Shown: positions 1-8,835 of the stretch, in pieces
How the letters are laid out: the number at the start of each line of letters is the position of its first letter
Position numbering within the stretch: the first letter of the stretch is position 1
NCBI GenBank assembly: GCA_964617375.1
Contig: CAZTXQ010000006.1
Coordinates: forward strand, 22,346-86,345
Direction: 5' to 3'
DNA from: Firm-13 sp964617375
Lineage (GTDB): Bacteria; Bacillota; Clostridia; Saccharofermentanales; Saccharofermentanaceae
DNA: 64,000 nt
Notes under the pieces: generated by a model
Seen by the model: only the letters and a program-made list of their open reading frames with translations
Told to the model about the DNA's origin: nothing
Databases searched by the model: none
Position numbers and translations under genes: made by a program

Positions 1-247
1 TCGGCGCCGTAATTCCGGCATTTCGCAGTTCAATGGCTTCATCAAGCATGGATACCGCAAGGCGCGATGCTCCGTTCTCCAGAAGTGTGCGGGCTACTTC
101 GATCGCTCCGTGACCGTACGCATCCGCTTTTACAACGGCCATTACTTCGGCACCCGGAGATGTAATTCTCCGGATCTCTCTGATGTTCTCTGCCAAAATA
201 TCCAAATCAATTTCAGCCCAGGTGCGGCTCGGAAAAATATCCGTCAT
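1..247 (-). CDS. alr: alanine racemase, N-terminal part (runs off the window)
   Basis: Only the first 82 codons are present; the gene continues past base 1. Alanine racemase is a PLP enzyme that interconverts L- and D-alanine for peptidoglycan. The translation starts MTDIFPSRTWAEIDLDIL, the usual opening in which Trp-Ala-Glu-Ile-Asp leads the barrel, and has the PLP-lysine motif VVKADAYGHGA near residue 40, followed by LLENGASRLAVSMLDEA and ELRNAGI. The ATG at 247 lies 21 bases after the stop of the NAD(P)HX dehydratase gene, a neighbour often found beside alr, so the two are probably cotranscribed. Confidence 0.93.
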   Translation of the reverse strand, partial: MTDIFPSRTWAEIDLDILAENIREIRRITSPGAEVMAVVKADAYGHGAIEVARTLLENGASRLAVSMLDEAIELRNAGITAP

Positions 248-268
248 GTATGTTTACCCGTCCATTTC

Positions 269-1192
269 TTATGATTCCCACTTAACGCAGCGAAAAGCCT
301 CCGTAAAGCAGGCGGACAAATCGGTCGGCTGCATAGATCTCCTGCCGAGTTTGCCGGCAGCCAGATCTCCCGCAAGACCGTGCAGAAAAACGCCCGCCGT
401 GGCGGCGTCGGCCGGACTTACGCCCTGTGCCAGGAGACCGCCGATCAGTCCTGTGAGCACATCTCCGGATCCGCCTTTGGCCATTCCGTCATTGCCCGTA
501 GAATTAATATAACACTCTCCGCCCGGCAGGAAAACTGTCGTTTCATAACCTTTTAATACCAGAACGGTATTCCAGTCACGCGAAAACGTCTTCGGCGCAA
601 GAAGGCGGTCTTCTTTGTTCCAGCCCGGAACAAGCCTCGAAAACTCGCCGGGGTGCGGTGTTAAGACGGCCGGCGCAAGTCCCTTTTCTTTTCGGGCAAG
701 AAATACCGGACGAAAAACTTCCGGTTCCCGCGAAATCACGGTCAATGCACTTGCATCGAGGACGATCCTCTCCGCATGCTCCGCCATATAAAGAAGAATG
801 TCGCGAACGATTATGTCGGAAGGATCGAGTCCGGGGCCGACAGCGCAGGCATCTATTTTCGGAAGAAGCGCCGACAGGTCTTCTCTCGCCTCTTCCGCGG
901 TCCCGGGAATCGCGTGCGATACGGCCTGCGGAAGCATGATCAAGAGTGGCAGAATAAGGGGGCGCGGCAGATAGAGCCGCACGATGCCTGCACCGCTTCT
1001 GGCCGAAGCCTCGGCACACATGAAGGCGGCTCCCGCCATGCCTTCGGACCCGGCCCACACAAGAAGATTCCCGAACGTGCCTTTGTGGCCGTCCATCGGT
1101 CTTTCCGGACGGATTGCCGCAACAAATTCCGCGTCAAGTCTTATAGGAGACAGATCGCTTAAAACACTGTCCGTATCAGAATGATCGCACAC
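269..1192 (-). CDS. nnrD: ADP/ATP-dependent NAD(P)H-hydrate dehydratase (repair of damaged NADHX)
   Basis: 307 codons from a GTG start; an AAAGGAAG ribosome site lies about 9 bases upstream. The family dehydrates S-NADHX and S-NADPHX back to NADH and NADPH at the expense of ADP or ATP. Visible motifs are the early FGNLLVWAGSEGMAGAA glycine-rich segment, VLTPHPGEFSRL, and the C-terminal nucleotide and catalytic signature NSTGNDGMAKGGSGDVLTG. It is the stand-alone kinase-fold domain; the epimerase (NnrE) half often fused in front is absent from the N-terminus. It is followed at once by alr. Confidence 0.9.
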   Translation of the reverse strand: MCDHSDTDSVLSDLSPIRLDAEFVAAIRPERPMDGHKGTFGNLLVWAGSEGMAGAAFMCAEASARSGAGIVRLYLPRPLILPLLIMLPQAVSHAIPGTAEEAREDLSALLPKIDACAVGPGLDPSDIIVRDILLYMAEHAERIVLDASALTVISREPEVFRPVFLARKEKGLAPAVLTPHPGEFSRLVPGWNKEDRLLAPKTFSRDWNTVLVLKGYETTVFLPGGECYINSTGNDGMAKGGSGDVLTGLIGGLLAQGVSPADAATAGVFLHGLAGDLAAGKLGRRSMQPTDLSACFTEAFRCVKWES

Positions 1193-1220
1193 TCGCCGAC
1201 ACTTCCTTTCTAAAACCAGG

Positions 1221-1255
1221 AAAAAGGCGCCCTCGCAGATTCGCTTGAGGCGCCC
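1221..1255 (-). terminator. rho-independent terminator after the thioredoxin gene
   Basis: On the minus strand a GC-rich stem built from GGCGCC arms (1226-1233 and 1246-1254, one bulge) is followed by five Ts (A tract at 1221-1225). It lies 52 bases past the trxA stop and separates trxA from nnrD. Confidence 0.75.
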
Positions 1256-1306
1256 TTAATGATACAATTTTCCGAAACGAAAGAATACACAAAATTTGTA
1301 CTTCGT

Positions 1307-1627
1307 TTATGCCAGATACATCCCGACGTAATTCTCCATATCCTCATAGCTCCTCGATCCGACGATCGTCTCGACGAGCTCTCCTTTGCTGAAAACGCAA
1401 ACGGAGGGAATGCTCATTATATGGAATTTCTCGGAAAGTGCAGGCTCCTCTTCGACATTCACCTTGCCGACCTGAATCTTGCCGTCATAATCTTCGGCCA
1501 GAGCGTCAATAATGCCGGAAAAAGAACGGCAGGGGGCGCACCATGCCGCCCAGAAGTCAACAAACACAGGCAATTCGCAATCTTTGACAAACGCATCAAA
1601 CGCTTCGGCCGTAACGGTAGTAACCAT
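1307..1627 (-). CDS. trxA: thioredoxin
   Basis: 106 residues, the normal thioredoxin length. It is a cytoplasmic dithiol-disulfide oxidoreductase. The active site reads WCAPC at residues 29-33 (Cys30 and Cys33) rather than the usual WCGPC; the Gly-to-Ala change is found in other thioredoxins of anaerobes. The strand context VFVDFWAAWCAPCRSF, the cis-proline loop IMSIPSVCVF and the late GELVETIVG segment are all present. The start has a GAAGGGGGTG ribosome site. It appears monocistronic: a TATAAT-like -10 lies upstream and a hairpin terminator downstream. Confidence 0.93.
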   Translation of the reverse strand: MVTTVTAEAFDAFVKDCELPVFVDFWAAWCAPCRSFSGIIDALAEDYDGKIQVGKVNVEEEPALSEKFHIMSIPSVCVFSKGELVETIVGSRSYEDMENYVGMYLA

Positions 1628-1692
1628 AAAGCACCCCCTTCAAATACAAAAGAAATTCATCATGCAAATTGTTAATAAAAATACACGAGATT

Positions 1693-1721
1693 ATTATAGC
1701 ACAATGACATTTGTGTTAGAA
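1693..1721 (-). promoter_or_regulatory. possible promoter of the thioredoxin gene
   Basis: On the minus strand, TATAAT (1693-1698) is a perfect -10 box, 17 bases from a poor -35 (TTCTAA, 1716-1721). It would start transcription about 60 bases before the trxA start codon. Confidence 0.4.
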
Positions 1722-1746
1722 GCGGAAAAACAGGGAAGCCCCGAAT

Positions 1747-2685
1747 TCAGGACTCTTCGCGCGCATTGGTTAAGAGCGACAGATCAAACGGCGTCTCCTG
1801 ATATACGTAATAATTCAGCCAGTTCGTGAAAAGCAGCGTCGCGCTTGACCGCCAGGTGTGAACCGGCATCTTCGCAGGATCGTCGTCTGGGAAATAATTC
1901 TTCGGCAGATCGATTGGAAGTCCTTTATCTATATCGCGATTATACTCATCCCGCAATGTCGTCGCGTCATATTCCGAGTGTCCGGTAACGAAAATTCTGC
2001 GTCCCTGGAAATCCGACACGGCATATACGCCGCTCTCCTCCGATTCCGACAGGAGCCTTAAATCGCTGCGGGCAAGAATATCATCCCGGCGGACCTCGGT
2101 ATGCCGTGAATGCGGTATATGAAACACGTCGTCAAATCCGCGGAAAAGCTTCACCGGTTTGGTATACGTCATGCTGTGCTCGAAAATTCCGAAGACCTTC
2201 CGGGGCACGTCGTATTTGGGTACCCCGTAATGGTAGTAGAGTCCCGCCTGCGCTCCCCAGCAGATATGAAGTGTCGAATACACGTGTGTGTTGCTCCACT
2301 CCATGATTTCGGTAAGCTCAGGCCAGTAATCAACGCTCTCAAACGGTATATGCTCAACCGGCGCGCCCGTAATAATCATGCCGTCATAATAGCGTCCGCG
2401 CACGTCGTCAAATGTCTCGTAGAACTTTGTCAGGTGGTCGATCGTTGTATTCTTCGGAACGTAACTCGCCGTATAAAGAAGGTCTATATCCACCTGCAGG
2501 GGCGAGTTGGAAAGCACGCGGAGAAGCTGGGTCTCCGTCGCAATCTTGTTCGGCATAAGATTTAAGATGAGAATCTTAAGGGGTCGGATATCCTGACGGA
2601 AAGCCCGGTCCTCCGGCATCACGAAGATGTTCTCCTTTTCAAGAATCTCGGTCGCCGGTAAATTGTTCTGAATACGTATTGGCAT
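1747..2685 (-). CDS. metA: homoserine O-acetyltransferase, MetA family
   Basis: 312 residues, full length for the MetA family, which acylates homoserine in the first committed step of methionine synthesis. The nucleophile is Cys142 in HICWGAQAGLYYHYGVPKY; the His and Glu of the triad lie in GHSEYD near residues 236-238. Residue 111 is Glu (GAPVEHIPFESVDYW). In characterised MetA proteins Glu at 111 gives acetyl-CoA use and Gly gives succinyl-CoA use, so acetyl transfer is inferred despite the traditional succinyltransferase name. No S-box, T-box or other riboswitch fold was recognised in the roughly 100 bases upstream. Confidence 0.93.
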   Translation of the reverse strand: MPIRIQNNLPATEILEKENIFVMPEDRAFRQDIRPLKILILNLMPNKIATETQLLRVLSNSPLQVDIDLLYTASYVPKNTTIDHLTKFYETFDDVRGRYYDGMIITGAPVEHIPFESVDYWPELTEIMEWSNTHVYSTLHICWGAQAGLYYHYGVPKYDVPRKVFGIFEHSMTYTKPVKLFRGFDDVFHIPHSRHTEVRRDDILARSDLRLLSESEESGVYAVSDFQGRRIFVTGHSEYDATTLRDEYNRDIDKGLPIDLPKNYFPDDDPAKMPVHTWRSSATLLFTNWLNYYVYQETPFDLSLLTNAREES

Positions 2686-2728
2686 ACATCTCCGCCCCTT
2701 TCTAAAGAATCATCGTTATGAGCCCTGT

Positions 2729-2760
2729 AAAAATAAAAAATACGGGACTTAAAGACCCGC
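2729..2760 (-). terminator. possible terminator after the uridine-kinase-like gene
   Basis: On the minus strand a short GCGGG/CCCGT stem (five pairs including a wobble) is followed directly by a T-rich run at 2729-2741. The stem is short but the T tract is long, and it sits 40 bases after the stop of the kinase gene. Confidence 0.45.
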
Positions 2761-2800
2761 CTATAAGAGTATCCGTTTTTGAAGATTATCTGTCAAGCGG

Positions 2801-3805
2801 TCATAGGAACTCGTTCAGAATCGAGTCGGCCGGCACGATTCTTATGGGAGCCGCGGGAATCCTCGGAAGGTCGTGCAGCAGCTGTTCCGCCATGGCGACT
2901 GCTTTGGGCAGATCGGCAAACGGCTTCGGGGGAAGCGTGTTCTTCATAAAGACGGACGGTTTTAAGTCTCCCCGCTCGTAGGACTCCATCGCGGACCGGA
3001 TATCGGCCAGTGCAAGCGGCGCGATGATCAGGCTCTCATAGCTCAGCATGGAATTGACATAGAAATCGGCATTCGCCAGATATTCGGCGAAATAGTGCCG
3101 CTCGGAGGAAACGATCATCGGCCAGTAGTCGAGTGTCGCCAGGGCATGCGCGCCGCGGTGTCTCGAGTCTCTTACGATTCTTCGCAGGAGTCTGACCTCT
3201 TGCGTCTCGATCAGACGCCGGTCTGCCACAACTTCTCCCCAGGGCATGATGAAGATACCGACCCACTTTTCGCGAGGAATAATGCCCGATATATCCACCG
3301 AGAGGCCGTGAAGACCTTCGACCAGAAGAAGACCGTCCTTTTTGAGGTGGGCCGTAGGCAGGAGATCGCCCGTAACGCGGACTCTTTTCGAAAAGTCGAA
3401 GAGCGACATCGTGGTGGGCTCTCCGGACAGTATGCGTTCGATTTTTTCACTTGCCAGCGAGGTATCGATCATGCCCAGACTCTCGTAATCCGGCCGGCCG
3501 TCTTCGTCGTATTTCTGAATGTCAATCTGGTAATAATCATCCAGCGACATACGATATGCAGTCTTCCCCAGATCAAGAAGCCGCGAGACGAGGCGATCGG
3601 TGAAGGTGGTTTTGCCCGAGGATGTCGGGCCCGAGACAAATATGGCTCGGACGTCCCTATGGGATACGATATAGTCCGCAATTTTCTCCGTGCTTTCGAG
3701 AAAAGAACTCTCGGCTTTTTGCGCGAACAAATCCAGCTTCGTACTGCCTAATTGCTCTTCCAGGTCTTCAAGTGACAGAATAACTTTATTTTCAAGTGCT
3801 GCCAT
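2801..3805 (-). CDS. uridine kinase-like P-loop phosphotransferase
   Basis: 334 residues. The Walker A loop GPTSSGKTT is at residues 59-67, followed by a YRMSLDDYYQ segment and a LLLVEGLHGL strand, the layout of the uridine kinase/phosphoribulokinase family. It is longer than classical Udk (about 210 residues) and resembles the kinase half of the Clostridial 'nucleoside kinase' proteins that often follow a TGS domain; that domain is not seen here. The substrate is probably a nucleoside but cannot be read from sequence. It starts 18 bases after the membrane-protein gene upstream, so the two are likely cotranscribed. Confidence 0.75.
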   Translation of the reverse strand: MAALENKVILSLEDLEEQLGSTKLDLFAQKAESSFLESTEKIADYIVSHRDVRAIFVSGPTSSGKTTFTDRLVSRLLDLGKTAYRMSLDDYYQIDIQKYDEDGRPDYESLGMIDTSLASEKIERILSGEPTTMSLFDFSKRVRVTGDLLPTAHLKKDGLLLVEGLHGLSVDISGIIPREKWVGIFIMPWGEVVADRRLIETQEVRLLRRIVRDSRHRGAHALATLDYWPMIVSSERHYFAEYLANADFYVNSMLSYESLIIAPLALADIRSAMESYERGDLKPSVFMKNTLPPKPFADLPKAVAMAEQLLHDLPRIPAAPIRIVPADSILNEFL

Positions 3806-3823
3806 ATTGCCTCATTTCGACGA

Positions 3824-4426
3824 TCAGCGGTCCCCGGCTTGCCCCAGAACAAATACATGTACAAGTTTGTCGTATCCGTACTGAAGCATTCGGACGAGAA
3901 GAAAGACCGTGCCCGGAATCAGTAAGGCCAGAATCAGCATGGCGGATGCGAGAAAAAGGAGATATATACCGCCCGTGATAACGCCCAGAACCGTAGAGAA
4001 AGTACCTGCCGACGCGGCAAACCGCTCTGTCGATGTCTCCAGTGTTTTGTTGAGAAAGCCGATCATATTGGCCTGCAAGGTCTCGAGAGAGACATATGTA
4101 TAGGGCATAACCCATGTGGTCATCAGAACCGTCAAAACGAAATACTTGGCGGCTTCAGCCAGAAGAACCGGAAGCTTAACCCAGATGGGCATCCGGTAAT
4201 AGCGGAAACACATAAAGGGCGAAGCGAGAAAAAGAAGCATCAGGAGAATGATCTTCAGAATCTGGTGGCCCGCGAGAAGTCCGGCAAACCCGCCCGTAAG
4301 ATAACTGTAGGCAATCACACCGACAACAGAAAGGCCATACAAAAGAAAGAGGCCCGTGTGTCTCCTGTTCTCATAATCCGTGTCGCTCCAGAGCGGTCCA
4401 AGAAAAAGCCCCTCCAAATAATCCAC
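3824..4426 (-). CDS. small multi-pass membrane protein of unknown function
   Basis: 200 residues from a GTG start; GGAGGG lies about 8 bases upstream. At least four hydrophobic helices are visible, around residues 25-50, 58-75, 85-110 and 143-180, for example GIYLLFLASAMLILALLIPGTVFLLV near the C-terminus. There are no recognisable catalytic motifs and I cannot name the family. The short spacing to the kinase gene downstream suggests an operon. Confidence 0.6.
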   Translation of the reverse strand: MDYLEGLFLGPLWSDTDYENRRHTGLFLLYGLSVVGVIAYSYLTGGFAGLLAGHQILKIILLMLLFLASPFMCFRYYRMPIWVKLPVLLAEAAKYFVLTVLMTTWVMPYTYVSLETLQANMIGFLNKTLETSTERFAASAGTFSTVLGVITGGIYLLFLASAMLILALLIPGTVFLLVRMLQYGYDKLVHVFVLGQAGDR

Positions 4427-4544
4427 GCGTGAATCCCTCCTGACTTCTAAAACAAATTTATTGTATCAGAAAATATGTTTTTCGGAAAGGAAGGCAGGGT
4501 AAAGCCCCGGGCAGGATATCGGTATTTCTCTTTGTCCGGCTTGC

Positions 4545-4943
4545 TTACCGGAGTCTGAACGGAATTTTCGTTACGGATTCAATCAGGTTTCTGAAGACCT
4601 GCCAGTCCTGCGGATAAAGATTCGTACCGGTCATGTGGACCGGCGGAGCATCCGCAAAGGTAAGAAGAACGGTCCAGTCGGCAGGATGGCATAACGATGA
4701 ATGCTCCTTAAGGACGGGACCGTTATATTGAGATTTCCATTCGAGTATGTGCGTTCCGGGTAATTGTGCGCGGCAGATCCGGATCTGTTCATCCGATATG
4801 GAGCGCATGAAATTATTGTTCCACTGGTGGCTGTCCTTCCAGGAAACCAATCGTTTCTCGAAATCAATTTTGACGCAGATGCAGCCCAGTCTGTAGGCGG
4901 AAATTTCTGTCTCGATGCTCATAATGTCGTTGTAGTTCTTCAT
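4545..4943 (-). CDS. hypothetical protein, 132 residues
   Basis: A soluble-looking protein with no signal peptide or membrane segment and no family I recognise. It is rich in Trp (five) with scattered Cys, and ends FRNLIESVTKIPFRLR. Codon use matches its neighbours and the frame is the longest at this locus, but the ribosome site is weak (only a GGTTGGAA stretch), so it may be poorly expressed or misassigned. It lies downstream of the beta-propeller gene, on the same strand, with a 70-base gap. Confidence 0.5.
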   Translation of the reverse strand: MKNYNDIMSIETEISAYRLGCICVKIDFEKRLVSWKDSHQWNNNFMRSISDEQIRICRAQLPGTHILEWKSQYNGPVLKEHSSLCHPADWTVLLTFADAPPVHMTGTNLYPQDWQVFRNLIESVTKIPFRLR

Positions 4944-5013
4944 GCGTTCATTCCAACCCCGCCGCTTTTCCGTACCGGAAAACGGTACGGAGTCTGTTCC
5001 CCGAATATACAGA

Positions 5014-6915
5014 TCAACTGATTTTCACTCCGAAAACGGATCCCGCGCGGCATCCGATCACAATCATTCCGTCGTAGACAGCCGGCGAGGATTCCATGTT
5101 GAGGCCTTCCTTGGTCTCATTGGCCATCCCCTTGTTGCGGACTGTCTGCAAATACGTAATTCTTTGCCCGGTCTTGCCGTCAACCATATGAATCTGTCCG
5201 CCGCTGTCACAGACGACGATATAGGCGTTGCCTTCGGCGTCATAGCAATCCACCGGCGAACTCCAGGAATACAGATTCATCTCGTATTTCCAGACAACTT
5301 CGCCTGTTTCCTTGTCATAGGCGACAAGTCGGTTTCCGCTATAAATGCCGTTGGTCATGCTGTAGGCGTAAATGACCAGATTCGAGATCGATTTCTTGCC
5401 GATGATCGGAGTGCCGAGCATTCCGCCGTTGACGTCGTCTCCCTTATCCTCGCCGTTCTTTGTATAGCAGGACTGAGAAGTCTGCCAGACTTCTTCTCCG
5501 GTCATAGCGTCGATCTTGTAGGTATAGGAAGCGCCCATATAATTCAACTCGTCGGTGCGCTGCCAGTCAACCTCGGTACCCGTATAAAGGTAAACTCTTC
5601 CGTTCTCTTCCTCGAGCACGGGTGTTACATCGGAATCGTCATCGAGCTGTCTCGACCAGACCATCTTCATCGTGTTTAAGTCGACACAGATCAGGTTGCC
5701 CGAGTTGTCGCTGCAGTACCCGTAGTGATCGTAGACGGATATCGAGCTCTCTATGCCGATATCATTGCCGTTGATGCCGTCGATGAGATACCGGTAAACG
5801 ACACTTTCCGGACTGATCGACAGGGCTCCGGTCGCCTTGTCAAAAACCGTGTTCAGCTTCAGCGTGTAGATCATGCCGTTCTCATTCGGATAAATCAGTG
5901 TATCCGTCGCGGCGTTTATGATCGGTGAAGAATCGCAGGCACCCCATGTCTTGCGGTATGCGCGGGAGTCCATGCCGTCCTGATAATAGAGCTGCGAAAA
6001 GTCGATCAGACTGAAGATTCTGAAACCAACCGCCTTATCCGCTCCGTTGTTGTCTCCCTGACCTACATACAGGATCGGATAACCGCGGGGATCCACACAG
6101 GGGGTTCCCTTGATGGTAAATCCGACATTCAGAGGATCTCTCGTAGGTTTCCCGTCTTCCAGATCAAAGAAATAAATCTTGCCGTCCATCGTCACCTGAA
6201 TCACTTCGGTAAGTCCGTCCTTGGCCTTCTTGTCGGGATATATGTTCATCAGCTTAAGAACATCCGCATCCCAATGAATGATGAGCGGTTGACCTGTCCA
6301 GCCGGTTCCTGTCCATGAGAAAGACCACGAGGAGGACGGAAGACTTCCGACGCCGTTATACTCCCAGGCCTGTGTCAGTGTGGTTGCGCCGCTGGCGACT
6401 GTGCCCCAGGAGGCGCAGTTTCTGAAATTGTTGCCGCGGAAAGTTAAAATACCCGGAACCGACTGATAGTCGACGGGGTCTCCGAAAAGAATGGCCGCCG
6501 TCCGCAGATACGGCGAGATATCGTTGTCTCCGCTTAAGGCAGATTCCGCAAGACCTCTTTCGGTCGGAGAAAGTCCGGAAGCCGGAGTTCCCATCGGTAC
6601 GTTCATCACTGCGGAAGCGGGATACAGTACAAAATTCTGATAAGACGCGATTGTGGCGGCCGGTGTCGGCGTCGCCGTTGTGATAATGATGGCGGACGCC
6701 GTAGTCTCAGCTCCGGCATTCGTCGCATCCGCCGCATTCGATCCTTTAGCCGGAGAATCCGGATTACTAAAAAGGGTGTACATCAGCACGGCGACAACGG
6801 AAACAACAAGAATCGAAGTTAACGCAACGAGCACGGCAAAACCGCTTCCGCCGTCCTTCTTTCTCTTCGGCCGGTTATATGGATTATCATAGCGCACGTA
6901 CATCTGATTGCTCAT
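5014..6915 (-). CDS. membrane-anchored PQQ-like beta-propeller protein
   Basis: 633 residues. A basic N-terminus (RPKRKKDG) precedes one transmembrane helix at about residues 25-47; a Ser/Thr/Ala-rich linker leads to a large extracellular domain. That domain repeats blades with motifs such as GKIYFFDLEDGKPT, NLICVDLNTMKMVW, RVYLYTGTEVDW, AYDKETGEVVWKYEM and GQIHMVDGKTGQRI, the Trp-docking pattern of PQQ or BamB-type propellers. Without the dehydrogenase cofactor residues, a binding or scaffold role at the cell surface is more likely than an enzyme. It follows whiA by 49 bases, in the place where crh lies in Bacillus. Confidence 0.75.
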   Translation of the reverse strand: MSNQMYVRYDNPYNRPKRKKDGGSGFAVLVALTSILVVSVVAVLMYTLFSNPDSPAKGSNAADATNAGAETTASAIIITTATPTPAATIASYQNFVLYPASAVMNVPMGTPASGLSPTERGLAESALSGDNDISPYLRTAAILFGDPVDYQSVPGILTFRGNNFRNCASWGTVASGATTLTQAWEYNGVGSLPSSSWSFSWTGTGWTGQPLIIHWDADVLKLMNIYPDKKAKDGLTEVIQVTMDGKIYFFDLEDGKPTRDPLNVGFTIKGTPCVDPRGYPILYVGQGDNNGADKAVGFRIFSLIDFSQLYYQDGMDSRAYRKTWGACDSSPIINAATDTLIYPNENGMIYTLKLNTVFDKATGALSISPESVVYRYLIDGINGNDIGIESSISVYDHYGYCSDNSGNLICVDLNTMKMVWSRQLDDDSDVTPVLEEENGRVYLYTGTEVDWQRTDELNYMGASYTYKIDAMTGEEVWQTSQSCYTKNGEDKGDDVNGGMLGTPIIGKKSISNLVIYAYSMTNGIYSGNRLVAYDKETGEVVWKYEMNLYSWSSPVDCYDAEGNAYIVVCDSGGQIHMVDGKTGQRITYLQTVRNKGMANETKEGLNMESSPAVYDGMIVIGCRAGSVFGVKIS

Positions 6916-6964
6916 ATTTTCGCCTTTCAGATAAGAATAATTCAGTATCGAATTTTAGCACATT

Positions 6965-7909
6965 TCAGGCCTCTTTGCCACAATCCCAGGAAAGACCGGC
7001 TTCCCGCGCCAATTCCATCAGCTTTTGAAGCCTGTGATTCATTCCGGACTTGCCGATCGGAGGATTCATCAGAAGCCCCAGGTCACGAATGGAGAGTCCC
7101 GGATTCTCGACTCTGACTCTGGCCGCCTCAAGAAGCTCCTGCGGAATTCTTGTCGATTCCTCACTTGCCAGAAGAGCTTCCATAACCTCGGACTGCTGCG
7201 CACTCGTATCCGCCTGCCGTTTCGCATTGGCCGTATCGCAGTTGACCACACGGTTCACCGAGTTTCTGAGCTCCTTGTCCACACGGATGCTTTCGAATTT
7301 CAGAAGTCCGTTATGCGCTCCGATCAGCGCGAGAAAATCCGCGATCGCCTGACCTTCCTTAATGTAGAGAACCGGGCGGCCGTTTCTCTCGATCAGCGAC
7401 GGAGCAATATTCTCGGCGTGAAAAAGGAGCGTGAGATAATCGGCGGCGGTCTTGTTTCGTAAGGCGATTTCAATCCCGTACGCCTTAAGCGGATCCGCCA
7501 TTGTTCCCGAAGCCAGAAAAGCACCGCGCAGAGCCGCGCGGCAAACAGCGCGGCTCGACGAGACAAAATCCTGCTTTCCCTCCGTTTCATAAGACAAAAG
7601 CAATTCCGGAAAAGACAGATCGGCGAGCGGCAGCGGATATACATACCAGCGGACCCGGTTCCGATCCCCCGCCCGCAGTGTTTTTTCGGCGAGCGCGTCG
7701 AGTCCGGTCAGCCTTAGCTCTCCGACCAGACGCTCGGCATACCCGGAAGAACCCGTCACAAAATACGCGGGTAGATCTTCATTCGAGTCGCCGGGACGGC
7801 CGGCCGCAAGAAAAGCGGTCACGACCTCGGCTTCGGCCTCTTCCTTTGTATGATTCGTCACACGGAGAAGATCCGATTTGATGATTTTCGAAAAAGTGCG
7901 TTCCGTCAT
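6965..7909 (-). CDS. whiA: DNA-binding protein WhiA
   Basis: 314 residues. WhiA is a conserved Gram-positive protein combining a LAGLIDADG-homing-endonuclease-like N-terminal domain with a C-terminal helix-turn-helix; it controls sporulation in Streptomyces and affects cell division and chromosome segregation in Bacillus. Here the first domain spans roughly residues 1-200 (for example GAFLASGTMADPLKAYGIEI) and the helix-turn-helix is near the C-terminus, in LGLLMNPPIGKSGMNHRLQK. It follows rapZ by 8 bases in a hprK-murB-rapZ-whiA operon. The gluconeogenesis-factor gene yvcK, usually between rapZ and whiA, is absent. Confidence 0.93.
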   Translation of the reverse strand: MTERTFSKIIKSDLLRVTNHTKEEAEAEVVTAFLAAGRPGDSNEDLPAYFVTGSSGYAERLVGELRLTGLDALAEKTLRAGDRNRVRWYVYPLPLADLSFPELLLSYETEGKQDFVSSSRAVCRAALRGAFLASGTMADPLKAYGIEIALRNKTAADYLTLLFHAENIAPSLIERNGRPVLYIKEGQAIADFLALIGAHNGLLKFESIRVDKELRNSVNRVVNCDTANAKRQADTSAQQSEVMEALLASEESTRIPQELLEAARVRVENPGLSIRDLGLLMNPPIGKSGMNHRLQKLMELAREAGLSWDCGKEA

Positions 7910-7917
7910 ATCATCCG

Positions 7918-8823
7918 TTACTCCGCGGAAACCGGCGGCGAAACCAGATACCGCGGATCTTTCACGATGTCGCGGTGGATAACCGGCGTATTGTAGCCGA
8001 GATCCTTAAGACGCCGTCCGATCTCCTCCGCAATGAAGACAGACCTGTGCCGGCCGCCCGTGCAGCCGACGCCTACAACGAGACGGGCTTTCCCCTCGCG
8101 TACATAAAAGGGCAGCGTGTAAGCCAGTATGTCCACCTGTTTATGAATGTATTCCTCCGTTTCGGGAAAGGCGAACAGATAGTCGCGGATCGCGTCATCT
8201 CTGCCGGACAGCATTTTCAGGGAATCTTCATAAAACGGGTTCGGAAGGAACCGGACGTCGTAGATATTGTCACAGTCTACGGGAATTCCATATTTGAAAC
8301 CGAAGGATTCGATCAGGACCGTCATGCGCTTGCTGCCGATATCTTCTCCGACGATTCTGTATATTTCGTCCTTCAAGGCCGGAATCGCCATCATCGACGT
8401 ATCGATGACATGCGTCGCGCGCTCGCGGATTCCTTCGAGCATAGTCCTCTCGCGTTCGATCGACTCGGCGAGCCCGATCCCGTCGGAGAGCGGATGTCTG
8501 CGCCTTGTCTGACGATAGCGGCTGACAAGAATCTGATCGGAAGCTTCGAGGAAAATGATCCGGTACGGACAGCCAAGACCGTCGAGCTCCTCAAGAGCCG
8601 GTTCGAAGCCTTTCAGAAGTTCGTTGCTGCGGATATCGACGACGAAGGTCAGCTTGGAAACCCCGAAGCCTTCGCCGCCCTGCCCTTTGAGAAAGGTACG
8701 GACAAGCTCGGGAAGAATCATCGGCGGGAGATTGTCGATACAGAAATATCCGAGATCTTCGAGGAAATTGGCGGCCTGGCTTTTGCCGGCGCCGGACATT
8801 CCCGTTAAAATAATAATATCCAT
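7918..8823 (-). CDS. rapZ: RapZ/YvcJ nucleotide-binding protein
   Basis: 301 residues, full length. A P-loop, GMSGAGKS, is at residues 8-15, followed by ALEDLGY-like FLEDLGYFCIDNLPP and the late GCTGGRHRSV motif typical of the family. In enteric bacteria RapZ binds the small RNA GlmZ and directs its cleavage by RNase E; in Firmicutes (YvcJ) it binds and hydrolyses ATP and GTP, and its role is less clear. The gene overlaps no neighbour but is packed between murB (12 bases) and whiA (8 bases), so one transcript is expected. Confidence 0.93.
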   Translation of the reverse strand: MDIIILTGMSGAGKSQAANFLEDLGYFCIDNLPPMILPELVRTFLKGQGGEGFGVSKLTFVVDIRSNELLKGFEPALEELDGLGCPYRIIFLEASDQILVSRYRQTRRRHPLSDGIGLAESIERERTMLEGIRERATHVIDTSMMAIPALKDEIYRIVGEDIGSKRMTVLIESFGFKYGIPVDCDNIYDVRFLPNPFYEDSLKMLSGRDDAIRDYLFAFPETEEYIHKQVDILAYTLPFYVREGKARLVVGVGCTGGRHRSVFIAEEIGRRLKDLGYNTPVIHRDIVKDPRYLVSPPVSAE

Positions 8824-8835
8824 ATTGCCCTTACC

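Noticed and set aside
183..1184. Several open frames opposite nnrD and alr
   Set aside because: They lie antisense to, or in other frames of, clear conserved genes and show no family motifs.
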